A DNA stretch of 64,000 nt from Ischnura elegans. Taxonomy: Eukaryota; Arthropoda; Insecta; Odonata; Coenagrionidae. Positions 47,319-58,216 of this stretch are shown piece by piece. How positions within the stretch are numbered: position 1 is the stretch's first letter; every line of letters starts with the position of its first letter. Below the pieces are notes generated by a model. It was given only the letters and a program-made list of their open reading frames with translations, searched no databases and had not been told where the DNA came from. A program made the position numbers and the translations under genes. The stretch spans positions 23,629,812-23,693,811 of the forward strand of contig NC_060259.1 in the NCBI RefSeq assembly GCF_921293095.1. Direction: 5' to 3'.

Positions 47319-47575
47319 TTAATGAAAACCTTAATAAGAAGACGGAACAACCTTATAGGCCACATCTTGAGACATGATGGCCTGATGAAGACAATCGTCG
47401 AAGGAAAGGTGGAAGGCAAGAATGGAAAAGGAAGACCTCGAACAAAATATATGGAACAAGTAAAGAGAGATGTGAAAGAGAAGAAATACGTAGGAGTGAA
47501 AAGATTAGCTGATGGGAGAACTGAGTGGAGAGCTGCGTCAAACCAATCCTAGGATTGTTGACCAGTGATGATGAT
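47319..47575 (+). pseudogene. RTE-like LINE 3' fragment
   Basis: TLIRRRNNLIGHILRHDGLM then KTIVEGKVEGKNGKGRPRTK and an end RLADGRTEWRAASNQS, followed by TTGTTGACCAGTGATGATGA. Same family and 3' end as 34990-36535. Confidence 0.85.
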
Positions 47576-47623
47576 ATACTATATTGAACTCAAAGGCGTG
47601 ATGGTATCATAGCGGCGTAATTA

Positions 47624-48140
47624 CTAAGTCTGATTTTTGACACGTGAAGAGAATCTGAGGTGAGGTGTGCGATGGGGAACTATTGCTAAGAAGAAATTGA
47701 GCGGACGGTTGAGTAGCTTTCGTGTGGTGGGAGAAGCAGTTGACCAAATGGGAGAGCAATATTCAAGGATGGGTGGCACACATCCAACGAAGACGGATTT
47801 TAAGGCACTCGGTTCGGAAATCTCGTTCAGATGATATAGGGTCCCAACCACTGCCATAGCCTTGTTAACAATGGTTTTTATATGTCCATAGAAGGTTAAT
47901 TCTTGGCCAAAAGTGATGCCTAAATCGGAGAGGGAAATGACAGAGGGAACGGGTTGATAATTTAAAGTTAAAGTGGAGGTGATAGTGCTATTCTACAGCA
48001 ATAAATACATCGCAGTGGATTTTCCAGGATACACAATTGCCATTTATTGCACCATTTCTCTACCGATTGAAGAGCAGTTTGTAAAACCAGGGAATCAGCC
48101 GCGGTGTTAACCCTTTTAAATATTTTACAATCGTCGGCAT
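47624..48140 (-). pseudogene. Outer LINE, 3' part of RT (broken by Gypsy insert)
   Basis: On the minus strand the frame enters at ADDCKIFKRVNTAADSLVLQ, the residues that follow the Tyr of a YADD motif, then reads SVEKWCNKWQ. Lower down it gives PPILEYCSPIWSTASPTTRK. It continues the piece at 55034-55435 across the Gypsy element. Frameshifts near 47980. Confidence 0.85.
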
Positions 48141-48149
48141 TGCTGTAGA

Positions 48150-48718
48150 TTCATTGGCTCCGTTAATTTGTTTAACCTGATGGTGGCTGATCTCAACTGA
48201 CTGACAGTAGGCCGCTACCTTGGCGAGGGTTCTGTCCTCCATTCGCAGCAAAGACTCTTGAACGCCCTTGTCCGGGATGCCTTGAATCACGCGGTAGATC
48301 ATCATATTTTCTTCCCGAGGGGCTGGACTATCATAACAACAATTCTTTATAAGTCGCCCACAATCTGTCAGAAAGCGGTCAAATGTCTCTCCTTCCTGTT
48401 GGAACCGTTGATGAAACACGAACAGTTCGTAAATTGAGTCTTGCTTTGGATTTACAAACTTTTCGTAAGCTTCCTTAACTTTGACGTAAGCTAGCTTATT
48501 TACATTAGATAAATCAAAAGTTTCAAATAGAGCTTGCAACCCTGCGATCCCAACATAGTTTTAAGGAGAGCTATTTTCACTTTGTCCGCCGATTCATCTT
48601 GTCCCGTGGTGATAAGATAATTTTCAAAATCCCCCACAAATATAAGCCAATCTTTCTAGGCGGAAGGGCTCTCTAAATCGACAATATCGGGCAGTTTAAC
48701 AAGGGGAATACCTGCCAT
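48150..48718 (-). pseudogene. Gypsy gag fragment, inverted relative to pol
   Basis: Minus-strand ATG at 48718. A DWLIFVGDFENYL-like start follows an in-frame TAG, then after a one-base frameshift near 48540 the capsid-like part reads FHQRFQQEGETFDRFLTDCG and on to CQSVEISHHQ. Pol of the same element is on the plus strand, so gag has been flipped. The 5' LTR and leader are lost. Confidence 0.75.
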
Positions 48719-48763
48719 CTCTGCAGTTTCGGTAGTATCTAAACCACTTGGAGTACTCCACTG

Positions 48764-49683
48764 TTGGGAATACAATCATGTGTTGATTTCAATCTGGTAA
48801 AATGTGTTCATGATATTTCCAGTAGTAATAGAGATGCTTTTGTGTTACATTATGAGGAAAATTTCAGTGGGATAGGCTGTTTACCACAAAAATGTAAAAT
48901 TGTCATTAGAAGTAATGCAAGCCCTGTTTGTAAACCCCCAAGGAGAGTTCCTAGTTCCATTAAGCCTCAGTTGAAATCAGAGCTGGATAGGCTGGAAAAG
49001 AAGGGTATTATAAAAGAGGTAGATACCCTTGATGCCAATTCTTGGGTTAGTAACTTGGTTATTGTCGAAAAACCTTCAGGTAAACTAAGATTGTGTCTGA
49101 ACCCCACTGAATTAAACTAAGTGATTCTCAGAATTTTCATGAAATTCCCTCAATTGAACAGTTGTCTGAAAAATTAAGTAATAAGCACATATATTCAGTG
49201 TTTGATCTAAAAGAAGGGTTTCATCAGCTACGGCTTGACAATGATTCGTCGTTCAAGTGTTGTTTCTCTACCCTATTTGGGTGCTACAAATATTTACGCA
49301 TGCCATATGGGTTGTCCAATGCCCCAGAGATGTTTCAAAAAGTAACTGAGCAAAATTTTGGAGATATTATAGGTGTAGTTTTGTTTTTTGATGATATTCT
49401 ATGTACCGGAAGCTCCCAAGCTGAGCATGATGAGTGAGTAAAACAACTGATGGAGAGGGCAAAAGTAGTTGGGGCCAAGTTCAATGGAGACAAACTCCAG
49501 TACAAAGTATCTCAGGTGAAGTATGTTGGGCAAATATTTTCTAAAGAAGGTAAGAAACCAGACCCGGATCGTATTCATGCCTTGGTAAACTTGCCCGCAC
49601 CAGGTGATCGCAAAGAACTACAGAGAGTCTTAGGAACGTTTAATTATGTTCGGACATACATACCAAATACGTCCAACAGTTGA
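48764..49683 (+). pseudogene. Gypsy reverse transcriptase domain, broken
   Basis: Frames 48764-49120, 49162-49437 and 49450-49683 are pieces of one RT split by nonsense changes at about 49118, 49435 and 49681. Motifs: KPSGKLRLCLNP, FDLKEGFHQLRLD, MPYGLSNAPEMFQ and a catalytic box LFFDDIL, where the usual Tyr before the DD pair is replaced. Not functional. Confidence 0.88.
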
Positions 49684-50391
49684 GCTCCTCTCCATGATTT
49701 ACTTAAAACTGATGTTGCATGGCAATGGCTTCCGAGCCATGAAATGGCATTCACTCGGCTTAAAAATCTAGTATCCAATGCCCCTGTACTGGCTAACTTT
49801 GATCCCAGTGCTAAATTAGTTATACAATGTGATGCTTCACTAAGTGGGCTAGGGTGTACGTTGTTTCAGGAAGGTCCTAAAGGTCTTAAACCAGTGCACA
49901 TAGCCTCAAGATCACTCACCAGCAGTGAGTGCAATTATTCACAAATAGATAAAGAGCCTTTAGCAGTCTATTTTGCAGCTTCCAAATTTCGTTACTATGT
50001 TTATGGCAAACCAGTCCTGGTTCAGAGTGATCATAAGCCCCTAATCAATGTTATGACTAAACCAGTGCATCAAATTGGTGCTGTTCGTTTGCAGCGACTA
50101 AGGTTGAAATTATTGAAGTATCAGTTAAATGTTACTTATTTACCGGGTAAACTTATGCATTTTGCCGACCATTTGTCACGCTCTTATGTTACAGACCATG
50201 TCACTGATGACCCACAAATGCTAGAGGTAGTCCATTCCATTAGCAAGCATCTGCCTATGTCAAAAGAGCGTCTGTCTCAGTTTCAATTGGAAACTAGCAA
50301 AGATATGGTCTTGAGTCAAATAAGTCAATTTTGCAAGTCAGCCTGGCCAGTTTATAAAAAGTTATCCAATGAGTGTAAAACGATATTATAA
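49684..50391 (+). pseudogene. Gypsy RNase H domain
   Basis: Frame with LVIQCDASLSGLGCTLFQEG, SRSLTSSECNYSQIDKEPLA and QSDHKPLINV, the standard Gypsy RNase H blocks, followed by the HFADHLSR connector. Ends at a stop at 50389 before integrase. Confidence 0.88.
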
Positions 50392-50460
50392 GCTAAAAAA
50401 TTATCTTTGTTTTGAAGAGGGTTTAATTTTTTAGGGGAAAAAGTAGTAGTTCCAGGTGCT

Positions 50461-51396
50461 TTGAGATCGTATGTCCTTAAGTTGCTACATGAGGGTCACT
50501 GTGGAGAAACTAAAACTAAGGCTAGAGGTAGAGGGTTATTTTATTGGCCAGGCATGTCATCTAGCATTATAGATTACATAAAATCATGTAGAATATGTGA
50601 GAAGTTTCGCCCAGCCAATTTTAAGCAACCATTGCAACCCCGCTCTATGGCAAATCTTCCATATGAAAAAGTGGGTGCAGATATATTTGACTATTCTGGT
50701 AAATGTTATCTCGTCCTCATAGACAAGTGTTCTAAGTGGGTTGATATTTGCAAACTTAAGTCCAAAACAGCACCAGCTGTCATAGATGCTATGCAGACTG
50801 TGTTCAGTACTCATGGGTTTCCTCGACTTCTCCTGGCAGGCAACATGCCATTTGCGTCCTGGGAGTGTAGGCAGTACTATAAAAGTAATGAAATAGAGCT
50901 GAGAACAAGTAGTCCTCACTATCCACGCTCTAATGGACTTGCGGAAATAGGGGTGAAGCTTAGTAAAATGATTCTAAAAAAGAGTCAGGAAGAAAAATCC
51001 GATTTCAGAAACCTTTTGAGTGAATAACGAAACACTCCTCTGCCTGGACTAGACTGGTCCCCATCTCAGTTGCTGGTTAATCGTTTACTACGCACAAAGA
51101 TGCCGGTTACGTATAACACGCTTAAGCCCAAAGTCATCAGACCACAGGATGTGGTAAAAGCGTTACAATCAAAGCCGAACCAAATGAAATCCAACTGTGA
51201 TAAAACCTCCAGATGGAAGGAAGTTACTTTTCAGATGGGTGAAAAGGTACTCATTAAAACAAGCAAGTGTGACTATTGGGAGCATGGTGTCATTGTAAAT
51301 AGACATAAAAGTCCTCGTTCGTATTTGGTGAGAAATTCAGTGGGAAATGTAGTGAGGCGTAATATCATACATTTAAAAAAAAGAATAGTAGCATGA
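50461..51396 (+). pseudogene. Gypsy integrase, degenerate
   Basis: Zinc-binding HHCC block (HEGHCG...SCRICEKF), core start GADIFDY.., then AGNMPFAS where the second catalytic Asp is lost, and NGLAEIGVK holding the Glu. A stop at 51025 precedes a C-terminal domain ending VRRNIIHLKKRIVA. Missing Asp plus stop indicate a dead enzyme. Confidence 0.85.
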
Positions 51397-51758
51397 CCCT
51401 CATCTTATGCAACATTACTACCAGATGTGAATGCAGCAATCCATAATGCTGTAGAGTCAGAGAATCAAAATGTTGTACTAAGATCTGATATATATCCTGT
51501 TCATCCACCTATGTCTACCGCTGGGAGTGGTCATGTGAATCAACCAGGTGTACCCAACCCTATTGGTTGGTGATCAATGGTGATCAACATAAACCTGCAG
51601 AAGTAGTTGAATCAGCGCCTCAACAAAACGGAGTATGCACTCGTGCTAAAACAAAAATAGGATCAGCAAACCCTCTGTGACTAGCTACCCCTAATGGTCA
51701 GGCTCCCTTATCTGCTTCGCGCAGTGCTATAAGTGAACCTAATACTGTTAAAACTAAA

Positions 51759-52301
51759 GTGAAGGTGTTACACCTAAACATTCAGTGCTTACGGCACAAA
51801 ATTAATGTTCTGGAATTATTTTTGAGTGAACATGATCCTGATGTTGTCTGCATTTCGGAGCACTGGTTAAACTCCGATGAGTTAAGTACTTTCAAAATCG
51901 AGGGGTATAATATTTGCTCCTCCTATTGTCGAACTCTTTGCAAAAATGGTGGTGTATTGATTCTTGTTAAACAAATTATTAGTGTACGAAACATTCGATT
52001 TATAAATCCAAGTATTGAGCGTGACTATGAATGTTGTGGAATCCTAATTGACATTGGTGGCACTGCCATTGCAATTGTATGTGTTTATCGATCTCCTAGT
52101 GGTGATTTTTCTATTTTTCTGGATTTGTTAAGTAATGTTATTCCAATCTTTGTAAAGAGTGCTAAGAACACAATTCTCTGTGGGGACTTCAATATTGATT
52201 TCAGCTTGAAATCCACCCAGTCGAGGATGTTACTTGATTCGCTAAGATCATTCAATTTTGTCCCTACTGTGTTTTGTCCTACTCGGGTAACTCAATCTTG
52301 A
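51759..52301 (+). pseudogene. LINE AP-endonuclease domain
   Basis: KVLHLNIQCLRHKINVLELF, VVCISEHWLN (catalytic Glu), IVCVYRSPSGD and TILCGDFNID match APE-type LINE endonucleases. The last part (SDHKAQ) is in the next frame at 52370 after a stop and frameshift near 52299. Confidence 0.85.
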
Positions 52302-52332
52302 TCAAACAACTATTGATAATATTTTCTTAGAT

Positions 52333-54617
52333 ATGCCGTCTACTGAAAGTCTTATCATTGATACACACTTTTCTGACCACAAAGCCCAAATGATTGAGAT
52401 CAATACTCAATGTTGGTCAAACCCTAAGAACCCTCATGCTTATCATAAACGATCGTTCTCACCTTCATCCCAAGCATATTTTCAATGTTTACTGCAGCAG
52501 CAGTCCTGGGAATCAGTATATGGCGGGGATGATTTTAATACTAAATTTGATAACTTTTTATCTACTGTCTTGTATTGCTTTGATGTATCTTTTCCTCTAA
52601 AAGCTGTGAGGACTTGTTCTAACTCAAAGAAAAAGTGGGTTTCAGATGAAATTAGAGCCTCATCTACTCGTTTAAGGCAGGTTTTTAATGAATTAAAATC
52701 AAGTGGCTCTCAGTCAATTGAAAGAGCTTACAAAACTCTAAAAAGTGAACATAGAATTTTGATTGATGAGACAAAAAGAAAATTCAATATGTCCATCATT
52801 AGTTCTGCTACTAACCCATGCAAAGCTGCCTGGAATATCATTAAAAACAGTAGTAGTTCTAAAACTTCTTCATCTAATATTAGTGCTGTTCTTCATGAAG
52901 GTTCAATAATATCAGAAAAAACTGCTATAGCTGACCTGTTCAATGTTAACTTTCTGAATGTCAATAATAACATGCTGACTCCCTATAACCAATCTAAGTA
53001 TCCTGCCAACGCTGTTCGCTCCAAGGGATATTTAGCCCACTCTATTTTTCTTTACCCCACTGACGAGAAGGAAATTAATAATATACTTGTTAAAATAAGT
53101 AGTAAACGCTCCTCTGGCATTGATAACATTCCAGGTTCTCTGTGGAAAGGAAATGTAAAAATGGCAATAATACCCCCATTAACATATTTAGTTAACGAGT
53201 CTCTCTCTCTGGGAATTTTTCCTGATAAATTAAAAGTGGCTAAGGTTATTCCTATCTTTAAGAATGGTGACCCCCAAGATATAAATAATTACTGACCGAT
53301 CTCAGTCCTTTCAGTGTTTTCTAAGGTTTTTGAAAAGGTCATCTTCAACAGATTGTTATCATTCTTAACAAAATTTGACATCCTCTCAAAATCTCAATTT
53401 GGTTTCATGAGAAATAGGTCTACTGAAACTGCCTTGGCGGAGTTCATTCATGTACTGATATCTGAATTGGACAACCAGAACTCTGTTACAGGTGTATTTT
53501 ATGACCTTAAAAAAGCGTTTGATTCAGTTGATCATGGAATCTTACTTCTCAAACTCAATAGTTATGGGATTTCTGGAATTGCCAATACCTGGATACAATC
53601 TTTCCTAAGTGCTAGATCCCAAGTTGTAAGTATCTACTCTTCTGGTATTGGTTCTCACACATCTTCTACTCCTTTGGCAGTCACTAGAGGTGTACCTCAA
53701 GGCTCCATTTTAGGTCCTCTTCTTTTTCTTGTCTACATTAATGATCTCCCCTCTTATTTTAATGGTGGGACAGTGGTCATGTATGCAGATGATACGGCAC
53801 ATTTATTGTTCTCTAAATACTTCAACCATGATGAAGTGCAACAAAATATCAGTTCAATGAATAAGTGGTGTGTTGATAATAGAGTTCTTATCAATGAAAA
53901 AAAATCTACTTTTATACGATTTCGTACTCCTCAGAGGGAAAGAATTTGTACTCCTCTTCTCAGGCTAAATGGTAAAATTTTATGCTCTTCGGCAGAAACT
54001 AGGTACCTAGGTCTATATGTTCATGAAACATTATCTTGGGAAGTGCATATAGACAATCTTTGCACCAAAGTGGCAACCGGTTGTTATTTATTAAGAAGAA
54101 TTAAAGCTCTCTCAGATATTAAAACAGCCCTTTTGGTCTACCATGCCCATGTTCATAGCCGATTGAAATATGGAATAGTAGTTTGGGGCCATTCTCACCA
54201 TACTACGAGGCTTTTAAACTTCAAAAATGGGCCATCAGGATCTTAAGCAACACTCCAGGGAGAAGTAGTTGCCGGACACACTTTAAATCCCTAGGAATAC
54301 TAACATTACCTAGTCTGTATATATATTCTACTGTTATTTTTGTCTGTCTCCATAAAAGTTTCTTTGGAATTGAAATTAATGCTGATGTACATAATCATAA
54401 CACCAGAGCGTCCAGGGATTTTAGGGTGGTCACTCATAGCCTCACCCTCTTTAGTAAAAACCCCCTTTATGCAGGGGTGAAATTGTTCAACTGCCTCCCA
54501 CATAAATTAAGGGAAACAAAACCCTTTTCACTGTTCAAATCCCAACTGTATAAATACCTCCTCAGTAATTCCTTCTATTCTGTGGATGAATTTATTTCGT
54601 TGAAGTGGAATACTTGA
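52333..54617 (+). pseudogene. LINE reverse transcriptase, nearly intact
   Basis: RT blocks in order: KRSSGIDNIPGSLWKGNVKM, VAKVIPIFKNGDPQDINNY, a stop at 53293 where the conserved Arg-Pro-Ile follows, KSQFGFMRNRSTETALAEF, FYDLKKAFDSVDHGILLLKL, RGVPQGSILGPLLFLVYIND and MYADDTAHL (catalytic YADD). Few breaks, so this is one of the youngest LINE copies in the window. Confidence 0.88.
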
Positions 54618-54710
54618 CTGGTACTTCTATATATATTTATGACCTATGTATATTTTATTTTCCTCTATTTTGACTTGCTCTATACATGTAACTGCATGTC
54701 CTGGAGCGAA

Positions 54711-54740
54711 TAAATAAATAAATAAATAAATAAAATAAAT
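54711..54740 (+). repeat. (TAAA)n LINE tail
   Basis: Seven or so TAAA units ending the nested LINE; Gypsy sequence resumes at 54741. Confidence 0.85.
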
Positions 54741-54862
54741 ATTGTACATCCTGCTGGCCTACCTATAACTACTACAAGGAGTGGCCATATGGTTAAACCT
54801 CCAAGGCGTCTTGGTTTGTAAACTTTCAATTTTTATGTTCTTTTTACTCCTAAAAGGGGAGG

Positions 54863-55033
54863 TGTTGTAGATCTTTAATCTGTGTGAATCTTCAGGGTTG
54901 GCCACCATGTAACTTGGTGTGGAAACTTAGAAGGTTGACCTCTAGGTTTAGATATATATCTGTGCATCACTGTGGATTGAAGTTAGTTTTGTATTGCAAT
55001 AAGTTTTTACACCACAATAAAAAGATTAAAACA
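54863..55033 (+). repeat. Gypsy 3' LTR (171 bp)
   Basis: Begins TGTTGTAGATCTTTAATCTG right after the polypurine tract and ends GATTAAAACA. An AATAAA-type signal lies near its end (about 55016). Only the first ~11 bases of a 5' partner survive, at 48141. Confidence 0.8.
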
Positions 55034-55435
55034 GGCATAGAGGAGAACACCACAGCTAGAGGGAAGAATGTCATCAATAATGTCGTCAACGTAGAGAGTA
55101 AACAGAAGTGGGATTAATACACTGCCTTGAGGCATGCCAGAAGAAACAGGTAAGTAATGCAACAAAATACCTTCTATTAGAACTCTTTGGCTGCGGGAAG
55201 TCAGGAAATTAGAGACTAAACATAAGAGAGTGCCATGGATATTAAAACGTGACTGGAGTTTATGGATGAGGAGGGTATGATTAACGGAATCATAAGCTTT
55301 AGAAAAGTCAATGTAACAGACATCCAGCTGATACCTTTTTTCAAAGGCAGAAATTATATGGTGGTGCAGTATAGAGAGATTAGTAAGGCAGGTCCCACCA
55401 GGAAGAAAGCCAGGCCAATCTATTTCTGAAACCAT
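55034..55435 (-). pseudogene. Outer LINE, 5' part of RT
   Basis: FLPGGTCLTNLSILHHHIIS, CYIDFSKAYDSVNHTLLIHK, GMPQGSVLIPLLFTLYVDDI and SSCGVLLYA, where it stops at the insertion site inside the catalytic motif. Jockey/CR1-type RT. The 5' end is truncated near 55440. Confidence 0.85.
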
Positions 55436-55867
55436 TATCGCACATACTTTCAGTGCAAGCAGTTAAGTAGTGTAGTAACACACTAGCATGCATGACTATA
55501 TAGCAACTACCCTCGAGAAGTAAGATAACAAATATTTTTTTATAGGCCACAGAAAAACATCAACTGGTATACCTTCCCTCCTAGCCTCTCATAAATGTAT
55601 GCATTACTTGATCAAACCTTCCTTTCGCCATAAAACCAAAGTTTTCCACTTTCGTTCATTCACTTCATTATTGCATTGGCTTCTCCAACTAAGACTTCTT
55701 TGGGACTTTAAAATACTCTGAAGATGAATTATTGTAATCCTGCACCTTAACATATCACATAATGTGCACACATAAATTGGTATCAATTATCACTTCTCTA
55801 GCCATGCTGTATATAATTATAAACACACATGGGCAAATGATGGACACCACTGGTTCACTGGCATAAC

Positions 55868-56062
55868 CATAGGCGGATCCAGGGGGGGCACGGGGGCACG
55901 TGCCCCCCCCAGACCCTTAAAAATATGATAGATTTTTAATACAGTCCCATTATAATTTCGTTCGTTTTGTATAACAAGGTATCCTTGTGCCCCCCCCCGA
56001 ACAAAATCCTGGATACAGCCTTGCTTGTGCCCCTCCCAGAAAGAAATCCTGGATCCGCCCCT
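55868..56062 (-). mobile_element. C/G-rich MITE, copy 1
   Basis: GGCGGATCCAGGGGGGGCAC at one end and GAAATCCTGGATCCGCCCCT at the other. The centre has AACGAAATTATAATGGGACT-type sequence on the opposite strand. Inverse of 58018-58216. Confidence 0.75.
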
Positions 56063-56562
56063 GGGCATAACTACAAGCTTGCACTAAACTGAGCATATTT
56101 CACATTAATCGGGAAGGAAAAACTGCCATGTTTATGTGGATGATACGGCATTTCCGTGAATATGAAATTTGTGAATGTGAACTTCTGTGAAGTAATTTCC
56201 TTGGCATGAATGCCAAGACCACGATACAGACATAATAAGTCAAGTGATCATTCCATGTTGCATACCACAATCAAGGAAGCATAAGCATACATTACCTTCG
56301 GATGAGCCTTATAATGAACACAATTTTGACCAAAAAATCTCATGATGATATCAACCAATTAATTTGTTTTCTATACTTCTTTTGAGAAGTTCATTTCACA
56401 CATGGATTGAGGTGTGGTCGAACTGATGACTATTCAACGATTTAACTTGGCAGGAGAACAGCCCCAGACTAAATTGGTTCATCTAATTCTATCTTACACT
56501 TCTAAAATGAAAAAAGGCTATGGTTCAGTTCATTACCAAAGCAAGACATTACTTTGAACCCA

Positions 56563-56897
56563 AGGGCATACCTAGGATCATAACTAGCGGGGCAAGCCAT
56601 GGTCTTGGGAGGGGCAAGCCAAGTTGTGACATTTAGGATGGAAAGGTTGAATTAAACCAACGTTTAAAGAAAATTTAAGAATAAGCTTTATTATTTTATG
56701 AGATTATTACTTTGAAAAAATAGTTTTATCTTAGTTACATATCTTATACTAATACGTTTCATTTTTCGTGGGTTTAAAGAAAATTTGTTGAATACTTTCG
56801 TTTCAATTCAGTACCTACTGATTTTGCTTACAGACTTTTGCGATTTTTGCTTCTATGGGGCTGTGGCCCCCCCTGCCCCTCGCTGGGTATGCCCATG
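56563..56897. mobile_element. Second MITE of the GGGCATACCCAG family
   Basis: Begins AAGGGCATACCTAGG and ends GCTGGGTATGCCCATG. It shares the interior pattern with 1874-2186: a gggg-rich shoulder, an AATTTAAG-type core and CTTATACTAATAC. Non-coding. Confidence 0.65.
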
Positions 56898-57290
56898 TTT
56901 AAACCTCTAACCCAAATCAATGCTTGCCAGCAAATAGCGGACAATGACATTTTCATTCAGTAATGCCACTACCTGATAAATGGATGATATAAATAAGTTT
57001 CCGGCGATCTGCAAGTTAAGCTGAATAGATGAAGGAATAGAAGGGATAGAACGTACCCATGCACATAAACAAGTAAAAGTAACCATTGTCTTAACTGATT
57101 ATGCGAGTAGAGTGCATCTCTGAGCATCAAGCATTTGCATTGCTTCGGACTGTAGGTTTTTAATTCATTTTCCAAAACTTGAAACTACACCAGCAATACA
57201 TATGTATGCAAATAATACCTCAGCAAGCAATTGGTTATTAAATTAATTTACACATGAATATGAGTCATTTTTTGTTTAATAATTACTTTG

Positions 57291-57370
57291 CCGGCCTTGG
57301 TGGCGGCGGGTAAAAGGACAGGCAAACCGAAGGCCATGGGTTCGAGCCCCAAATGGCAAAATCGTCACTA
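57291..57370 (+). repeat. tRNA-derived SINE head
   Basis: An A-box-like TGGCGGCGGGTAAAAGG (57301-57317) and B box GGTTCGAGCC (57339-57348) at tRNA-like spacing. No cloverleaf closes, so this is a SINE or tRNA-like promoter remnant rather than a tRNA gene. Confidence 0.5.
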
Positions 57371-58017
57371 GCAAGAAAAGGTTAACCCCGCCTAACCCCC
57401 CATTATATCGGCCCCCCTAGAAATGCATTCCCCTTTCACGGAAGCCTCGCCGAAATAGATTCTTCATTTATGCAACCCTTCCTCCTCTCTCCTGCCCCTC
57501 GAAACATTTCAGCCTGCAGCAAGATTTCCTTTGTCTGGGGACAAGAAAGTCCGTGTTGTTTACATTGGTGCCAGTTGAAATGCCCAATGTAAAGAGCGTA
57601 GAATACTGTTTTCGGGGTTCTGGAGAATAAACAATGTAGGTAAAGAACCATTTTATAAGCACTAGCATGAATATATGACACGTCTTGGGTGACGTCCTCC
57701 GTGAGAAATGGTTTAGAAGCAAAAGGGTTGCAGATTTATTGACAGAGTGGTAATAATTACTCAGTAAGAACTCATACATCCATGCTTCCACTTGTTTTTC
57801 GTGGAGGAAATGAGGCGATTTTTACGGTGCCTGATTGGAAGGCCTTATTCAGCGGAGAAAAGGGATTAAAACCCCTCCGAAATTTTCATACAATCCTCCC
57901 CAAATGAACCTCTCACAATATATACCCATTCTATGGTATACCAACCCCTCTTTCGCTTCTGACCCCACCGTAAAAATATATGTCTACAGCCTCGCATACA
58001 GGCACGTAGACATGGGC

Positions 58018-58216
58018 AGGGGTGGATCCAGGATTTCTTTCTGGGAGGGGCACAAGCAAGGCCGTATCCAGGATTTTGTTCAGGGGGGGGCACAAGGATA
58101 CCTTGTTATACAAAACGAACGAAATGATAATGGGACCGTATTAAAATCTAGCATATTTTTAAGGGTCTGGGGGGGGCACGTGCCCCCGTGCCCCCCCCCC
58201 CCTGGATCCGCCTATG
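58018..58216 (+). mobile_element. C/G-rich MITE, copy 2 (inverted to copy 1)
   Basis: Reads GGGGTGGATCCAGGATTTCT through to CCCCCTGGATCCGCCTATG. High identity to copy 1, so the 2 kb between them is flanked by inverted repeats. Confidence 0.75.

Larger units (their letters stand above)
51569..54740 (+). mobile_element. Jockey-like LINE nested in the Gypsy element
   Basis: Frames 51759-52301 (APE endonuclease), 52333-53295 (linker, start of RT), 53314-54246 (RT) and 54183-54617 (C-terminus), ending in a (TAAA)n tail at 54711-54740. Gypsy pol resumes immediately after. The 5' boundary is uncertain; I place it where the Gypsy frame ends near 51570. No clear target duplication. Confidence 0.8.
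48141..55033 (+). mobile_element. Ty3/Gypsy LTR retrotransposon, rearranged and dead
   Basis: Bounded by TG (48141) and CA (55033), with the 5 bp duplication GGCAT on both sides (48136-48140 and 55034-55038). Order: about 11 bases of 5' LTR (TGCTGTAGAT), an inverted gag piece, RT, RNase H, integrase, a nested LINE, the tail of pol (VKPPRRLGL then stop), a polypurine tract AAAAGGGGAGG and a 171 bp 3' LTR. No protease was found. Multiple stops. About 3.7-3.9 kb without the nested LINE, shorter than a full Gypsy. Confidence 0.88.

Noticed and set aside
57301-57348. A functional tRNA gene
   Set aside because: A/B-box-like motifs are present but no acceptor stem or anticodon arm closes.
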